Source: Promineifilum sp. (GTDB lineage: Bacteria > Chloroflexota > Anaerolineae > Promineifilales > Promineifilaceae). From it: DNA of 48,488 nucleotides. The DNA lies in assembly GCA_020634335.1 (NCBI GenBank), contig JACKBY010000026.1:1-48488 (forward strand), in the 5' to 3' direction. Of the stretch, positions 15,750 to 24,479 are shown piece after piece; the first letter of the stretch is position 1, and the number at the start of each line of letters is the position of its first letter. A program made the translations under genes and the position numbers. Below the pieces are notes generated by a model. The model was not told the origin of the DNA. It saw nothing but the letters and a program-made list of their open reading frames with translations, and searched no databases.

Positions 15750-17066
15750 ATGGCGCGTCGAATGAGTATAGCCGCTTGGTGCGGAATGCTGCTTATCGCC
15801 GTCGGCTTCACGGGAAGGGCCGAGGCCCAGGGGAGTCCAACCAACGATATTCTGCAACTGGTCAACCAGGTCCGCGCGGAATATGGTTTGCCTTCGCTTT
15901 CCTATAACGCGGCGCTGGCTGCCGCCGCCCAGAATCACGCCGGTTTCATCGCCGCCAACGCCATCTATAGCCACATCGGCGTGAACGGCAGCACCTGGCA
16001 AGATCGCGCCCAGGCGGCCGGTTACACAGGCTATGCCGGCGAAAACCTCGTCGGCGGCACGCGACTGACCCCCCAGCAAGGCGTCATCTGGTGGCGGAAC
16101 AGTGCCGTCCATTTCAGCAACATGCTGAATCCTCGCTGGACCGAAGCCGGCGTGGGCTATGCCGTGGGCAACGGTCAAAACTTCTACGTGATGGTTTTCG
16201 GCACGCCCAACGATGCCCCGCCACCGAGGGGCGAGCAGCCGGTCGTCGACGTCCCGTTTATCGTCGCCCCCATTGAACTGGCTCAACCCAACGAGGACGG
16301 CTCGATTATCCACACAGTTCTGGAGGGCCACACGCTTTGGGCCATCGCCGCCCGCTACGAAGTATCGCTGGCCGATCTCTACCTGTTCAACGGCCTGAAC
16401 GAAGAGAGCGTTATCAATCCCGGCGACAAACTCACCATTCGGCTGGCCGACGGCCAGGCCCCGCCCCCCACCCCCACCCCGCCCGCTTACCACGTCGTCC
16501 GCGAGGGCGAATCGCTATGGGTCATCGCCGCCTACTACAAAACAGATTTGGCAACCTTGTTGTGGCTCAACGGTCTGCCCGAAGACGCTGTCGTCCACCC
16601 CGGCAACGAAGTCAAGGTGCGGCTGGTGCCCGGCGAAGCCCCGCCGCCCACGCCCACGCCGCAGCTGACCCACATCGTCAAAAGCGGCGACACAGCCTGG
16701 GGCATCGCTCTTTCTTACGGCCTGACGCTCGATGAACTGGCGGCGTTCAACCATATCAGCCCCGATGCCCTGCTACAGATCGGACAGGAGCTGATGATTC
16801 GACCGCCCACGGCCACCCCGGAACCAACGACGACGCCCACACCCACCGCTACCCCTGAGATTGTCAACCTGGCCGCCGTCACGCCAATCGCCACATCGTC
16901 GCCCGTGGCGACGGCCGTGGCGATGATCGCGCCGAAAGCGGCCGTTGCCGAACCCACAGGCTTGGACGTGGGCAACGTTCTTGGCATCGGGGCATTGATT
17001 GCCGGGCTGGCCCTGACCCTCCTGGCCGGGGTTGCCATCCTGTTCTTGTGGCGAAACGATACGTAA
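15750..17066 (+). CDS. CAP-domain protein with three LysM repeats and C-terminal membrane anchor
   Basis: A 438-residue exported protein. A signal peptide ends near AEAQ (about residue 27). A CAP/SCP domain follows (about 32-151, with HAGFIAANAIYSHIG, GYAGENLVGG, WWRNSAVHFSNML and AGVGYAVG). Three LysM peptidoglycan-binding repeats come next (about 187-232, 247-292 and 307-352), separated by PPPTPTP linkers. A Thr/Pro-rich stalk and a single transmembrane helix (about 405-430) end in RNDT. It should be tethered to the membrane and bind peptidoglycan. The function of bacterial CAP domains is largely unknown. The frame is open 19 codons upstream, but the promoter position supports this ATG. Confidence 0.9.
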   Translation: MARRMSIAAWCGMLLIAVGFTGRAEAQGSPTNDILQLVNQVRAEYGLPSLSYNAALAAAAQNHAGFIAANAIYSHIGVNGSTWQDRAQAAGYTGYAGENLVGGTRLTPQQGVIWWRNSAVHFSNMLNPRWTEAGVGYAVGNGQNFYVMVFGTPNDAPPPRGEQPVVDVPFIVAPIELAQPNEDGSIIHTVLEGHTLWAIAARYEVSLADLYLFNGLNEESVINPGDKLTIRLADGQAPPPTPTPPAYHVVREGESLWVIAAYYKTDLATLLWLNGLPEDAVVHPGNEVKVRLVPGEAPPPTPTPQLTHIVKSGDTAWGIALSYGLTLDELAAFNHISPDALLQIGQELMIRPPTATPEPTTTPTPTATPEIVNLAAVTPIATSSPVATAVAMIAPKAAVAEPTGLDVGNVLGIGALIAGLALTLLAGVAILFLWRNDT

Positions 17067-17133
17067 GCCCATGAAGACAGGTAGGCGCATCTTGCCTGCC
17101 TGAACAGTCGTTTAATTTTTGGAGGAGCCTAAA

Positions 17134-17547
17134 ATGAACCAATCCGAACGGATCGATTATGGCATGCATGTGCATCTCCACGCACCTTTTGATCAGGCCG
17201 TCGAACACGTGACGGCCGCGCTCAAGGTTGAAGGCTTTGGAGTATTGACGCAGATCGATGTTCAAGCCACTCTGAAGCAAAAGCTGGATGTGGATTTTCG
17301 CCGCTACGTCATCCTCGGGGCTTGCAACCCGACGCTGGCCCACCGGGCGCTCTCCACCGAGCTGGAGATCGGTCTGATGCTGCCGTGCAACGTCATCGTT
17401 TACGATGATGAGGACCGTCTTGGGTCGGTCGTGTCGATCATCGATCCCGTCACGATGTTAAACGTGGGAGCCAATCCCGATTTGGAACCAGTGGGTGAAG
17501 AGGCGGCCCTGCGACTGCGACGCGTACTGGCGGCTCTCAACCAGTAA
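17134..17547 (+). CDS. DUF302-family protein
   Basis: A 137-residue protein with the DUF302 pattern: a G-F-G-V-L-T-Q-I-D-V strand-turn, LKQKLDVDFRRYVILGACNP, and ALSTELEIGLMLPCNVIVYDD. The last motif is the conserved core LPCNV with its cysteine, together with the Cys of GACNP. The family's biochemical role is not established. GGAGG at 17121 precedes the ATG at good spacing; the TTG at 17119 lies before that site and is not used. It lies 67 bp after the CAP/LysM gene and may share its transcript. Confidence 0.9.
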   Translation: MNQSERIDYGMHVHLHAPFDQAVEHVTAALKVEGFGVLTQIDVQATLKQKLDVDFRRYVILGACNPTLAHRALSTELEIGLMLPCNVIVYDDEDRLGSVVSIIDPVTMLNVGANPDLEPVGEEAALRLRRVLAALNQ

Positions 17548-17954
17548 CCCGCTGGTCCCGGGTCAACAGCCGGTCGAGCGGGTGAGTGCGATCGCAAATG
17601 TGCCAGAGAGCACGACGCAATACTTTTCGGGCCGTCCCCATCTCTCCTTCCTGATCCGCCACCCGCGCATCCCGGCTAAATGCGGACCTTGCGCCCGTGC
17701 ACTCGCCTGTACAACGGCCAATCGTTGCCGCAGTTCGTCGGGCAAGCCCTAACAGCCCTGATCGCGTCGTGTGGCCTGCCTTTCTCCGATAACTTGATTA
17801 TATCTCCTAAATAGGGACAATTACGCCATTGAAAATTGTCGGCGACAATTGACGCCACCCGTTGTTGTAAATTCAAGTGCATGATTAGGAAGACGGCCAA
17901 ACCGGCGACGGCATAAACAGCCTACGAGTTCGGCCGACTCACAAGGCGGTTCAC
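17548..17954. other. Intergenic region before glgA
   Basis: I see no convincing gene. A 60-codon TTG-initiated frame on the minus strand (17563-17745) has no ribosome-binding site and no recognisable family. The right half (from about 17780) is AT-richer, contains a near-perfect palindrome at 17834-17850 and probably holds the glgA promoter. No confident -35/-10 pair stands out. Confidence 0.5.
17834..17850. promoter_or_regulatory. 17-bp palindrome upstream of glgA, possible operator
   Basis: AATTGTC, GGC, GACAATT form a 7-bp inverted repeat with a 3-bp centre, about 105 bp before the glgA start. The size and symmetry fit a repressor site. No regulator is known, and a similar half-site (GGGACAATT) lies 20 bp upstream. 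Confidence 0.3.
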
Positions 17955-19403
17955 ATGGCCCCACCGTTACGCATACTCTACCTAAGCGCCGAAGTGGCCC
18001 CCTTCGCCAAAACCGGCGGCTTGGGCGATGTCGGCGGCTCGCTGCCCAAGGCGCTCCGCGCCCTGGGCCACGACGTGCGCGTCTTCATGCCCGCCTACCG
18101 CGCCATCGAGGCCGGCTACCCCGGCGTCAGCAGTATGCCGCTGCAACTCAACGTGCCAACTGGCTCCGGCCTCATCCAGGCCGGCGCGTTCGAGGGCAAG
18201 CTGCCGGGCAGCGACGTGCCTGTCTACTTCATCGCCCAAAACAACCTCTTCAATCGGGACGATATCTACGGCTATTGGGATGACGCCTACCGGTTCGCCT
18301 TCTTCAGCCGGGCTGCCCTGGCCCTGACCGAATCCATCGACTGGCAGCCCGACCTGCTCCACGCCCACGACTGGCACGCCGCCCCGGCCCTCACCTGGCT
18401 GGCCACGGCCGGCCAGGCCAATCCGCGCTATCGCGACGTGGGTAGCGTCTTCACCATCCACAATCTGGCCCATCAGGGCAAGACAAGCTGGAACGTCTTC
18501 GACTACCTGCAACTGTATACTCACTCCCTCAGCGAAGAAGCGTACGGCGAAGTCAACTTCATGGCCCGCGGCATCTATCACGCCAACATCGTCAACACCG
18601 TCAGCCCCTCCTATGCGCGCGAGATCATGACCCCCGAAGGCGGTGCCGGGCTGGACGGCCTGCTGCGATACCGGCAAGGCGATCTCCACGGCATTCTCAA
18701 CGGCCTCGACTACGACGATTGGAACCCGGCAACCGACCAGCGCCTGGCCGCGCCTTTTGATGCCGGCACCCTGGAAGCGCGCGACGAGAACCGGCGCGCC
18801 TTGCAGGCCGCCGTCGGCTTGCCGCAGACGCCCGATATCCCCATTCTGGCGCTCATCTCGCGCCTCGACTGGCAGAAAGGGCTAGACCTGATGGGCTATC
18901 CCATCCACCTGTTGATGAATGGCTATTCCGGCCCAGCGCAATTCATCGTTCTGGGCACGGGCAATCCGCAATACGAGAACATGTTCAACCAGTTGGCAAG
19001 CTACCACCAGGGTAAAATGGCCGCCTACATCGGCTATCATGCCGAGTTGGCGCCGCTAATCTATGCCGGCAGCGACATGTTCCTGATGCCATCGCTCTTC
19101 GAGCCGTGCGGCCTGGGGCAAATGATCGCCATGCGTTACGGCAGCGTGCCGCTCGTGCGGGCGACCGGTGGACTGGCCGACACCGTCCGCGACGGCATCA
19201 CCGGCTTTTCATTTTACGACTTCAGCACCGCGGCGCTATGGGATACCATCCAGCGCGCCACCTACACCTATAACGCCGATAAGGAGGGCTGGCGACGCAT
19301 CCAGTTGAACGGCATGAGCACCGATTTCTCCTGGCAGCGTTCCGCTCAAGGCTATCAGCAGTTATATCAATGGGCCGTGGCCCAGAAGCGTTATCGCGGC
19401 TAA
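17955..19403 (+). CDS. glgA: Glycogen synthase (ADP-glucose type, GT5)
   Basis: A 482-residue GT-B glycosyltransferase that extends alpha-1,4-glucan from ADP-glucose. The nucleotide-sugar site KTGGLGDVGGSLPKAL is at residues 19-34. Other GT5 motifs are HAHDWHAA, TIHNLAHQG, NTVSPSYAREI, the GILNGLDYDDWNP loop, SRLDWQKGLDL and the C-terminal PSLFEPCGLGQMIAMRYGSVP, with the conserved E-x7-E-like motif. The length is typical. The start has no strong ribosome-binding site but matches the family N-terminus. Together with malQ 3 kb downstream it marks a glycogen/maltodextrin cluster. Confidence 0.95.
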   Translation: MAPPLRILYLSAEVAPFAKTGGLGDVGGSLPKALRALGHDVRVFMPAYRAIEAGYPGVSSMPLQLNVPTGSGLIQAGAFEGKLPGSDVPVYFIAQNNLFNRDDIYGYWDDAYRFAFFSRAALALTESIDWQPDLLHAHDWHAAPALTWLATAGQANPRYRDVGSVFTIHNLAHQGKTSWNVFDYLQLYTHSLSEEAYGEVNFMARGIYHANIVNTVSPSYAREIMTPEGGAGLDGLLRYRQGDLHGILNGLDYDDWNPATDQRLAAPFDAGTLEARDENRRALQAAVGLPQTPDIPILALISRLDWQKGLDLMGYPIHLLMNGYSGPAQFIVLGTGNPQYENMFNQLASYHQGKMAAYIGYHAELAPLIYAGSDMFLMPSLFEPCGLGQMIAMRYGSVPLVRATGGLADTVRDGITGFSFYDFSTAALWDTIQRATYTYNADKEGWRRIQLNGMSTDFSWQRSAQGYQQLYQWAVAQKRYRG

Positions 19404-19478
19404 CGTGCCGGACATCTAGATCAATCAGCCAGTCATTCATCCCGAAGTCGACTGTCGTCGTTCAGCTAGGAAGTATCA

Positions 19479-22352
19479 ATGCCGGACAACAACTCGACGC
19501 CATTTTCGCTCATCAATCCGGTCACGACCGGCTTTTCCATCACCGATCCATTCAATAGTCCGCGTGCCTACGCCAACGGCCGCCATGAGGGCGTCGATCT
19601 CCGGGCCGTCGTTGCCGGGCGACCGGCGGAAATTGTCGCCGCGCAACGAGGCACCATCGACCGCATTCGCATGGGCAATAGCGGCTACGGCAACTACGTG
19701 CGCATCCGCCACGACTGGGCCGACGGAACAACCTGGGTAACGTGGTACGCTCACTTGTCGTCGATCAATCCTGCGCTGCAAGTCGGCGACTTCATCGAAA
19801 CGGGCCAACGACTGGGCATCGCCGGCACGACCGGCAACTCCACTGGCGTCCATCTGCACCTGACACTGCAACACCTGGATCATGGCCTGAAAGGATACGT
19901 CGTCGATGACGTGGTCGACCCCACCCGCTTCTTCAGCGACGTCACCGTGCCCGTTATCGATGAACTCGGCTACGTCGCCGACGTCACGCTACCCGACGGC
20001 TCTACAGTGGAAGCGGGACAACCACTCACCAAAACCTGGCGCGTGCGTAACGCCGGCACGTCCAACTGGACAAGCTACACGCTGGAACACTTCAGCGATG
20101 ATCGCATGGGCGGGCCGGATAGCGTACCGTTGCCGGCACTGGAACCCGACGAGGTGGGCGAGGTCAGCGTCTCGCTGGTGGCCCCGGCCACGCCGGGCCG
20201 CAGGCGCAGCACGTGGAAAGCACGTAACAGCCGCGGCCGCCTTTTCGCCTTCGAGCTTTTCGCCGACATCGTCGTCTCCCCGGTGGCCGGTCGCCACGAC
20301 GCGGTCTTCGTGGCCGACGTCACCCTGCCCGACGGAGAAGAAGTCCAAGCCAATCGCAAGCTACTCAAGACGTGGCGCGTCCGCAACACCGGCGACACGA
20401 CGTGGGACAAAACTTGTAGCCTGGTCAACACCAGCATCCCTTTGGGCGCGTCCGGCCGGGTGGCCCTGCCGACAGCCAAGCCCGGAACCACGGCCGACCT
20501 CTCCGTTGCCCTGACGACGCCGGACAAACCCGGCATCTACCGCTCCGTCTGGCGCTTGCAATCCCCCGACGGCCGCCCGTTCGGGCCGGAGCTATTCGCC
20601 GAGCTGCGCGTCATCTCCCTGCCCGGCCAACCGCGCGATAACGCCGAACAAATCGCCGACGTGACCATCCCCGCCGGCACCCGTCTGGCGGCCGGGGCAA
20701 AGTTCACCAAGGTATGGAAGGTTCGCAACACCGGCCCCTCGCCTTGGGGTGAGGGCCACCGGCTGGCGTTCTTGGGCGACAACACGATGGGGGGGCCGGC
20801 AACCCTGCCATTGCCCAACGCCGCCCCCGGTCACACGGCCAACCTGACCCTCGAGCTGATCGCGCCCACCGCAACCGGCCGCCACCGCTCTTCCTGGCAA
20901 TGTATCTCGCCGACCAATGAGTACTTCGGCGATATTTTCACGGCGGAGATCGAGGTCGAACCAATTGGCGCGGTAGACAAGGCTGTTTTCGTCTCCGATG
21001 TAACGATCCCCGATGGCGACGTCGTGGCCGCCGGTACAACGATCAGCAAAACGTGGCGCATCCGCAACGGCGGCTCCTCCTCCTGGTCGGCGGGTTACAC
21101 GCTGGCTTTTGCCGGCGACGAGCAGATGAACGGCCCGGACAGCGTTCCCCTGCCTGTCGCCCTGCCCGGCGAGTTGGTCGAAGTAGGCGTTTCGCTGCAA
21201 GCCCCCCTGGCTCCGGGCATCCACCGCAGCCTGTGGCGGGCGCGCAATCCCGAAGGTCAGCTCTTCGGCGATTTGCTCGACGTCGAAATTCGCGTGCCTG
21301 TCTCGTCCACGCCAGGTTCAACATCCCTGGAAGACGCACAGTTGGAAGCCCACGTCACCTATCCGGATGGAACCGAAGTGCGCACCGGGACGACGTTCGA
21401 GAAAACGTGGGCCATCCGCAACACAGGCTCCATGCCATGGACAGCGGGTTACGCGCTGGCGCGCGTCGGCGGCGCGGTGATGGACGCCGGCGATCAAGTG
21501 ACCGTCGCCAGTGCTGCGCCACAAGGCGTCGCGCCGCAGGGCATTTTGCACGCCTCGATCAAAATGACCGCCCCCCCGGAACCCGGTCGTTACATCAGCC
21601 GCTGGCGCATGCGCAATTCGCGCGGCGAATACTTCGGCTCCACATTCTTCGCCTCCATCGTCGCCGTCGAACGGCCGACAAAATTCGATCTGCTGCCCTA
21701 CTTGCGCGGCGACGGCCGTTTGTACGAAATGAAATATATATTCGAGGCGCCCAACGGCCCGCTCATCGGCCAGCAGCGCGTCCAGACCCAGCACGAGGAC
21801 GCCCGATTTTATCAGACCAAAAACAGCGAGTGGGAAGAGATGTGGGCCGACGACCGCTTTATCTATCGCGGCACCGATACCTCGCCGGGGTCGGGCAATT
21901 TCTATACCCTGATGGACGGCGAACGCTATGGCACGGCCTGGGTGCCGCGCTTCATGGCCGTCGATCAAACCTATCGACGGAGCGTTGTGGTCGTCAGCCG
22001 GCGCAAAGGCAACTGCGTGATGAATTCCCATCTGTCGGGGCGGCACATCACCTGGGTGCGTCTGGAAGCCATCCACAATCGCCTGACGTTGCCCGATGTG
22101 GAAGGGCGACCCGGCCGCGGCCATCAGGTCGACGACGTGGTCGTGTTGGCGGCGTACAATGAGGTACGAGGTCGCCCGGCGGAAAAGCCCTTTGAGCGCT
22201 ATTATTATGCGAAAGGCTTCGGACTTGTGATGTGGGAAGGAATAGATACTGACCATCGCGGCTACTCGTTCCTCGTCCAGGTGCATAAGCCCGGCGATCG
22301 CCCCGATAACGTGCGTGAGCGGATTCCTTGCCTGGAAAGCCTCAGACCCTGA
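19479..22352 (+). CDS. M23 (LytM-type) peptidase with five NBR1-type Ig repeats, no signal peptide
   Basis: A 957-residue protein. Residues about 20-145 form an M23 endopeptidase with the zinc set intact: HEGVD (His36, Asp40), YAHLS (His92) and VHLHL (His125, His127). Five repeats follow, beginning near residues 165, 277, 391, 504 and 622. Each has a DVTxPDG start, a KTWRVRNxG core and a closing R-S-x-W-R-x-R/xSPxGxxFG. This is the pattern of the Ig-like domain of eukaryotic NBR1 and its bacterial relatives. The last 220 residues (from about 735) are an unrecognised mixed domain. An in-frame TAG lies three codons before the ATG, AGGAAG precedes it, and the N-terminus is hydrophilic, so no classical export signal exists. 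It lies between glgA and malQ on the same strand. Confidence 0.88.
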   Translation: MPDNNSTPFSLINPVTTGFSITDPFNSPRAYANGRHEGVDLRAVVAGRPAEIVAAQRGTIDRIRMGNSGYGNYVRIRHDWADGTTWVTWYAHLSSINPALQVGDFIETGQRLGIAGTTGNSTGVHLHLTLQHLDHGLKGYVVDDVVDPTRFFSDVTVPVIDELGYVADVTLPDGSTVEAGQPLTKTWRVRNAGTSNWTSYTLEHFSDDRMGGPDSVPLPALEPDEVGEVSVSLVAPATPGRRRSTWKARNSRGRLFAFELFADIVVSPVAGRHDAVFVADVTLPDGEEVQANRKLLKTWRVRNTGDTTWDKTCSLVNTSIPLGASGRVALPTAKPGTTADLSVALTTPDKPGIYRSVWRLQSPDGRPFGPELFAELRVISLPGQPRDNAEQIADVTIPAGTRLAAGAKFTKVWKVRNTGPSPWGEGHRLAFLGDNTMGGPATLPLPNAAPGHTANLTLELIAPTATGRHRSSWQCISPTNEYFGDIFTAEIEVEPIGAVDKAVFVSDVTIPDGDVVAAGTTISKTWRIRNGGSSSWSAGYTLAFAGDEQMNGPDSVPLPVALPGELVEVGVSLQAPLAPGIHRSLWRARNPEGQLFGDLLDVEIRVPVSSTPGSTSLEDAQLEAHVTYPDGTEVRTGTTFEKTWAIRNTGSMPWTAGYALARVGGAVMDAGDQVTVASAAPQGVAPQGILHASIKMTAPPEPGRYISRWRMRNSRGEYFGSTFFASIVAVERPTKFDLLPYLRGDGRLYEMKYIFEAPNGPLIGQQRVQTQHEDARFYQTKNSEWEEMWADDRFIYRGTDTSPGSGNFYTLMDGERYGTAWVPRFMAVDQTYRRSVVVVSRRKGNCVMNSHLSGRHITWVRLEAIHNRLTLPDVEGRPGRGHQVDDVVVLAAYNEVRGRPAEKPFERYYYAKGFGLVMWEGIDTDHRGYSFLVQVHKPGDRPDNVRERIPCLESLRP

Positions 22353-22456
22353 TAATCTATGGTCGGATGATGAAACGGATTTCTGATTTCACCCTTTTCA
22401 TTACACCCCTTTCCAGGGGGCCGGCCGAAGCAATTTTCTAACAGGAGAACCCATTC

Positions 22457-24004
22457 ATGAGATTTGAACGCGCCGCGGGGGTACTGCTCCACCCAACCAG
22501 CTTGCCCGGCCGTTTCGGCATTGGCGATTTGGGTGACAGCGCCTATCACTTTGTCGATTTCCTGGTGGCCGCCAGGCAGCAACTATGGCAGCTTCTGCCG
22601 CTCGGCCCCACGGGCTACGGCGACTCGCCTTACCAGTCTTTTTCCGCGTTTGCCGGCAACCCATTACTGATCAGTCCCGAGCGCCTGGTGGCCGATGGCT
22701 ATCTGCCGGCCGAGGCCATCGAGGACGTGCCCGACTTCCCGGCCGGCGAGGTCGATTTTGGGCCGGTCATCGATTATAAAAAGGTCCTGCTGAATCAGGC
22801 GCACCAATACTTCCTGGCCCACGGCGATGAGACCCAGCACGAGGAATACAAACGGTTCTGCCAAAACACGGCCTACTGGCTCGACGACTACGCCTTTTTC
22901 ATGGCCCTCAAGGAGTACCATAAAGAGCAGGATGGCGGCGTCTGGAATACCTGGCCCAAACAGATCGCCAAGCGACAGGTGCGGGCTATGAAGCAATGGG
23001 CTAAGCAACTGGCAGCCGAGATCGAGAGCCACAAGTTCCAGCAATTCCTGTTCTACAAACAATGGCTGGCGCTGAAAGCCTACGCCAACGGCCAGGGCAT
23101 CAAGATCATCGGCGACCTCCCCATCTTTGTCGCCTACGACAGCGCCGATGTATGGGCACACCCGGAACTGTTTTATCTGGACAAGGATGGTGCGCCGTCG
23201 GTCGTCGCCGGGGTTCCGCCCGACTACTTCAGCACCACCGGCCAGCGCTGGGGCAACCCCCTCTACCGTTGGGAAGCCTTCGCCGCTGATCACTACGATT
23301 GGTGGGTGCGGCGTATCCACATGAACCTCGTCCAAGCCGATATCGTGCGTATCGACCACTTTCGCGGCTTCGAGGCCTACTGGGAAATCCCGGCATCGGA
23401 GCCCACAGCCGTCATCGGTCGCTGGGTCAAAGGACCGGACGCGGCCGTCTTCGAGGCCATCCAGGCCAAGCTGGGCGAACTGCCGATCATCGCCGAGGAC
23501 TTGGGGGTCATCACCCCCGAAGTCGAGGCCCTGCGCGACCGCTTCGATTTCCCCGGCATGCGTATTCTGCAATTCGCCTTTGGCGGCACGCGCAACAGCA
23601 GCTTCCTGCCCTACAATTACGTCCATAACACCATCGTCTACACGGGTACCCACGACAACGAGACCACGCTGGGCTGGTACCTGAACGCCACCGAGGACGA
23701 GCGCGATCACCTTCGCCGCTATACCGTCTCTTCCGGCCGCGACATCGTCTGGGACCTGATCCGCCTGGCCTACGCTTCGGTGGCCGACATGGCGATCATC
23801 CCCATGCAGGACTTGTTCGTGCTGGGCAACGAGGCGCGCATGAACTACCCTGGCCGGGAAGGTGGCTGGTGGCGCTGGCGCTACACCCGGGACATGTTCA
23901 CCGCCCGCGCGCCGGGCATCGCCATGGGACTGTCCGAGCTGGCTCACCTGTATGGGCGCTTGCCGGCGGAAACCATCAAGCCGGTGGAAACCACAAGTCC
24001 CTAG
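22457..24004 (+). CDS. malQ: 4-alpha-glucanotransferase (amylomaltase)
   Basis: A 515-residue GH77 enzyme that disproportionates alpha-1,4-glucans and maltodextrins. Typical motifs are GVLLHPTSLPGRFGIGDLG at the N-terminus, QLLPLGPTGYGDSPYQ, IIGDLPIFVAYDSADVW, GVPPDYFSTTGQRWGNPLY, VRIDHFRGFEAYW (nucleophile Asp), AEDLGVITPEV (acid/base Glu) and YTGTHDNET (transition-state Asp). The length is normal and the start has AGGAG. It probably works with GlgA in storage-glucan turnover. Confidence 0.96.
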   Translation: MRFERAAGVLLHPTSLPGRFGIGDLGDSAYHFVDFLVAARQQLWQLLPLGPTGYGDSPYQSFSAFAGNPLLISPERLVADGYLPAEAIEDVPDFPAGEVDFGPVIDYKKVLLNQAHQYFLAHGDETQHEEYKRFCQNTAYWLDDYAFFMALKEYHKEQDGGVWNTWPKQIAKRQVRAMKQWAKQLAAEIESHKFQQFLFYKQWLALKAYANGQGIKIIGDLPIFVAYDSADVWAHPELFYLDKDGAPSVVAGVPPDYFSTTGQRWGNPLYRWEAFAADHYDWWVRRIHMNLVQADIVRIDHFRGFEAYWEIPASEPTAVIGRWVKGPDAAVFEAIQAKLGELPIIAEDLGVITPEVEALRDRFDFPGMRILQFAFGGTRNSSFLPYNYVHNTIVYTGTHDNETTLGWYLNATEDERDHLRRYTVSSGRDIVWDLIRLAYASVADMAIIPMQDLFVLGNEARMNYPGREGGWWRWRYTRDMFTARAPGIAMGLSELAHLYGRLPAETIKPVETTSP

Positions 24005-24479
24005 CAACTGGGTTCACTGGTCCGACTGGCATCTATAATTGATAGGGCGAGGGAAGGATAAGACCCTATGGCCGCGGTTTTCGCTTGGCAGATCAACTTT
24101 CCCAAGAAACTATTGACTAATTGCCAAAGCATCTCATAATCTTCCTATTGGTGAATGGATGTCTACATCATTGCAAGGCCACCTCGCAGTAATGCCTATA
24201 CCTTGCTCGACAAGCAAATAGCGGGGAGTGAGTAGGCCCATGCACGCGGGCTGATCGATAGCTGAAATCGGATGGTTTAACTGGGTCGAAGACTAACGGT
24301 CGAGCTGTGGAGCTCAGCGCCCAGACCAATGCCAGTCAGGTAGCTCTTTCCGCAAGAAACCCGGTTTCCTTCGATGCGGCCGAATACATCAATTCCTTTC
24401 CAGTGACCATGCCCGCCAGATTGATGACCTTGTCCATCAACAGGCAAGCAAGGGTCCAGACATTTACAGGAGAGTAGTC
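24005..24479. other. Long intergenic region between malQ and the peptidase operon
   Basis: I find no open frame with gene-like features in these 475 bp. The base composition is clearly less GC-rich than the neighbours. Visible items are a possible promoter at 24113-24140, a TATAAT at 24032-24037 without a good -35, and a small palindrome GAAACCCGGTTTC near 24357. It may hold decayed sequence or a small RNA, but I see no specific evidence for either. Confidence 0.5.
24113..24140 (+). promoter_or_regulatory. Possible promoter of the M20/AbgT/PepT operon
   Basis: TTGACT and CATAAT are separated by 16 bp in the AT-richer part of the gap. It lies about 340 bp before the first gene, so it would give a long leader. 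Confidence 0.35.

Noticed and set aside
17563..17745. 60-codon minus-strand frame between the DUF302 gene and glgA
   Set aside because: TTG start, stop codon two codons upstream, no ribosome-binding site and no recognised family. It may be a remnant, but I cannot support it.
21053..22162. 369-codon plus-strand frame inside the M23/NBR1 gene
   Set aside because: Out-of-frame shadow of a gene with clear protein repeats; Arg/Ser-rich and without motifs.
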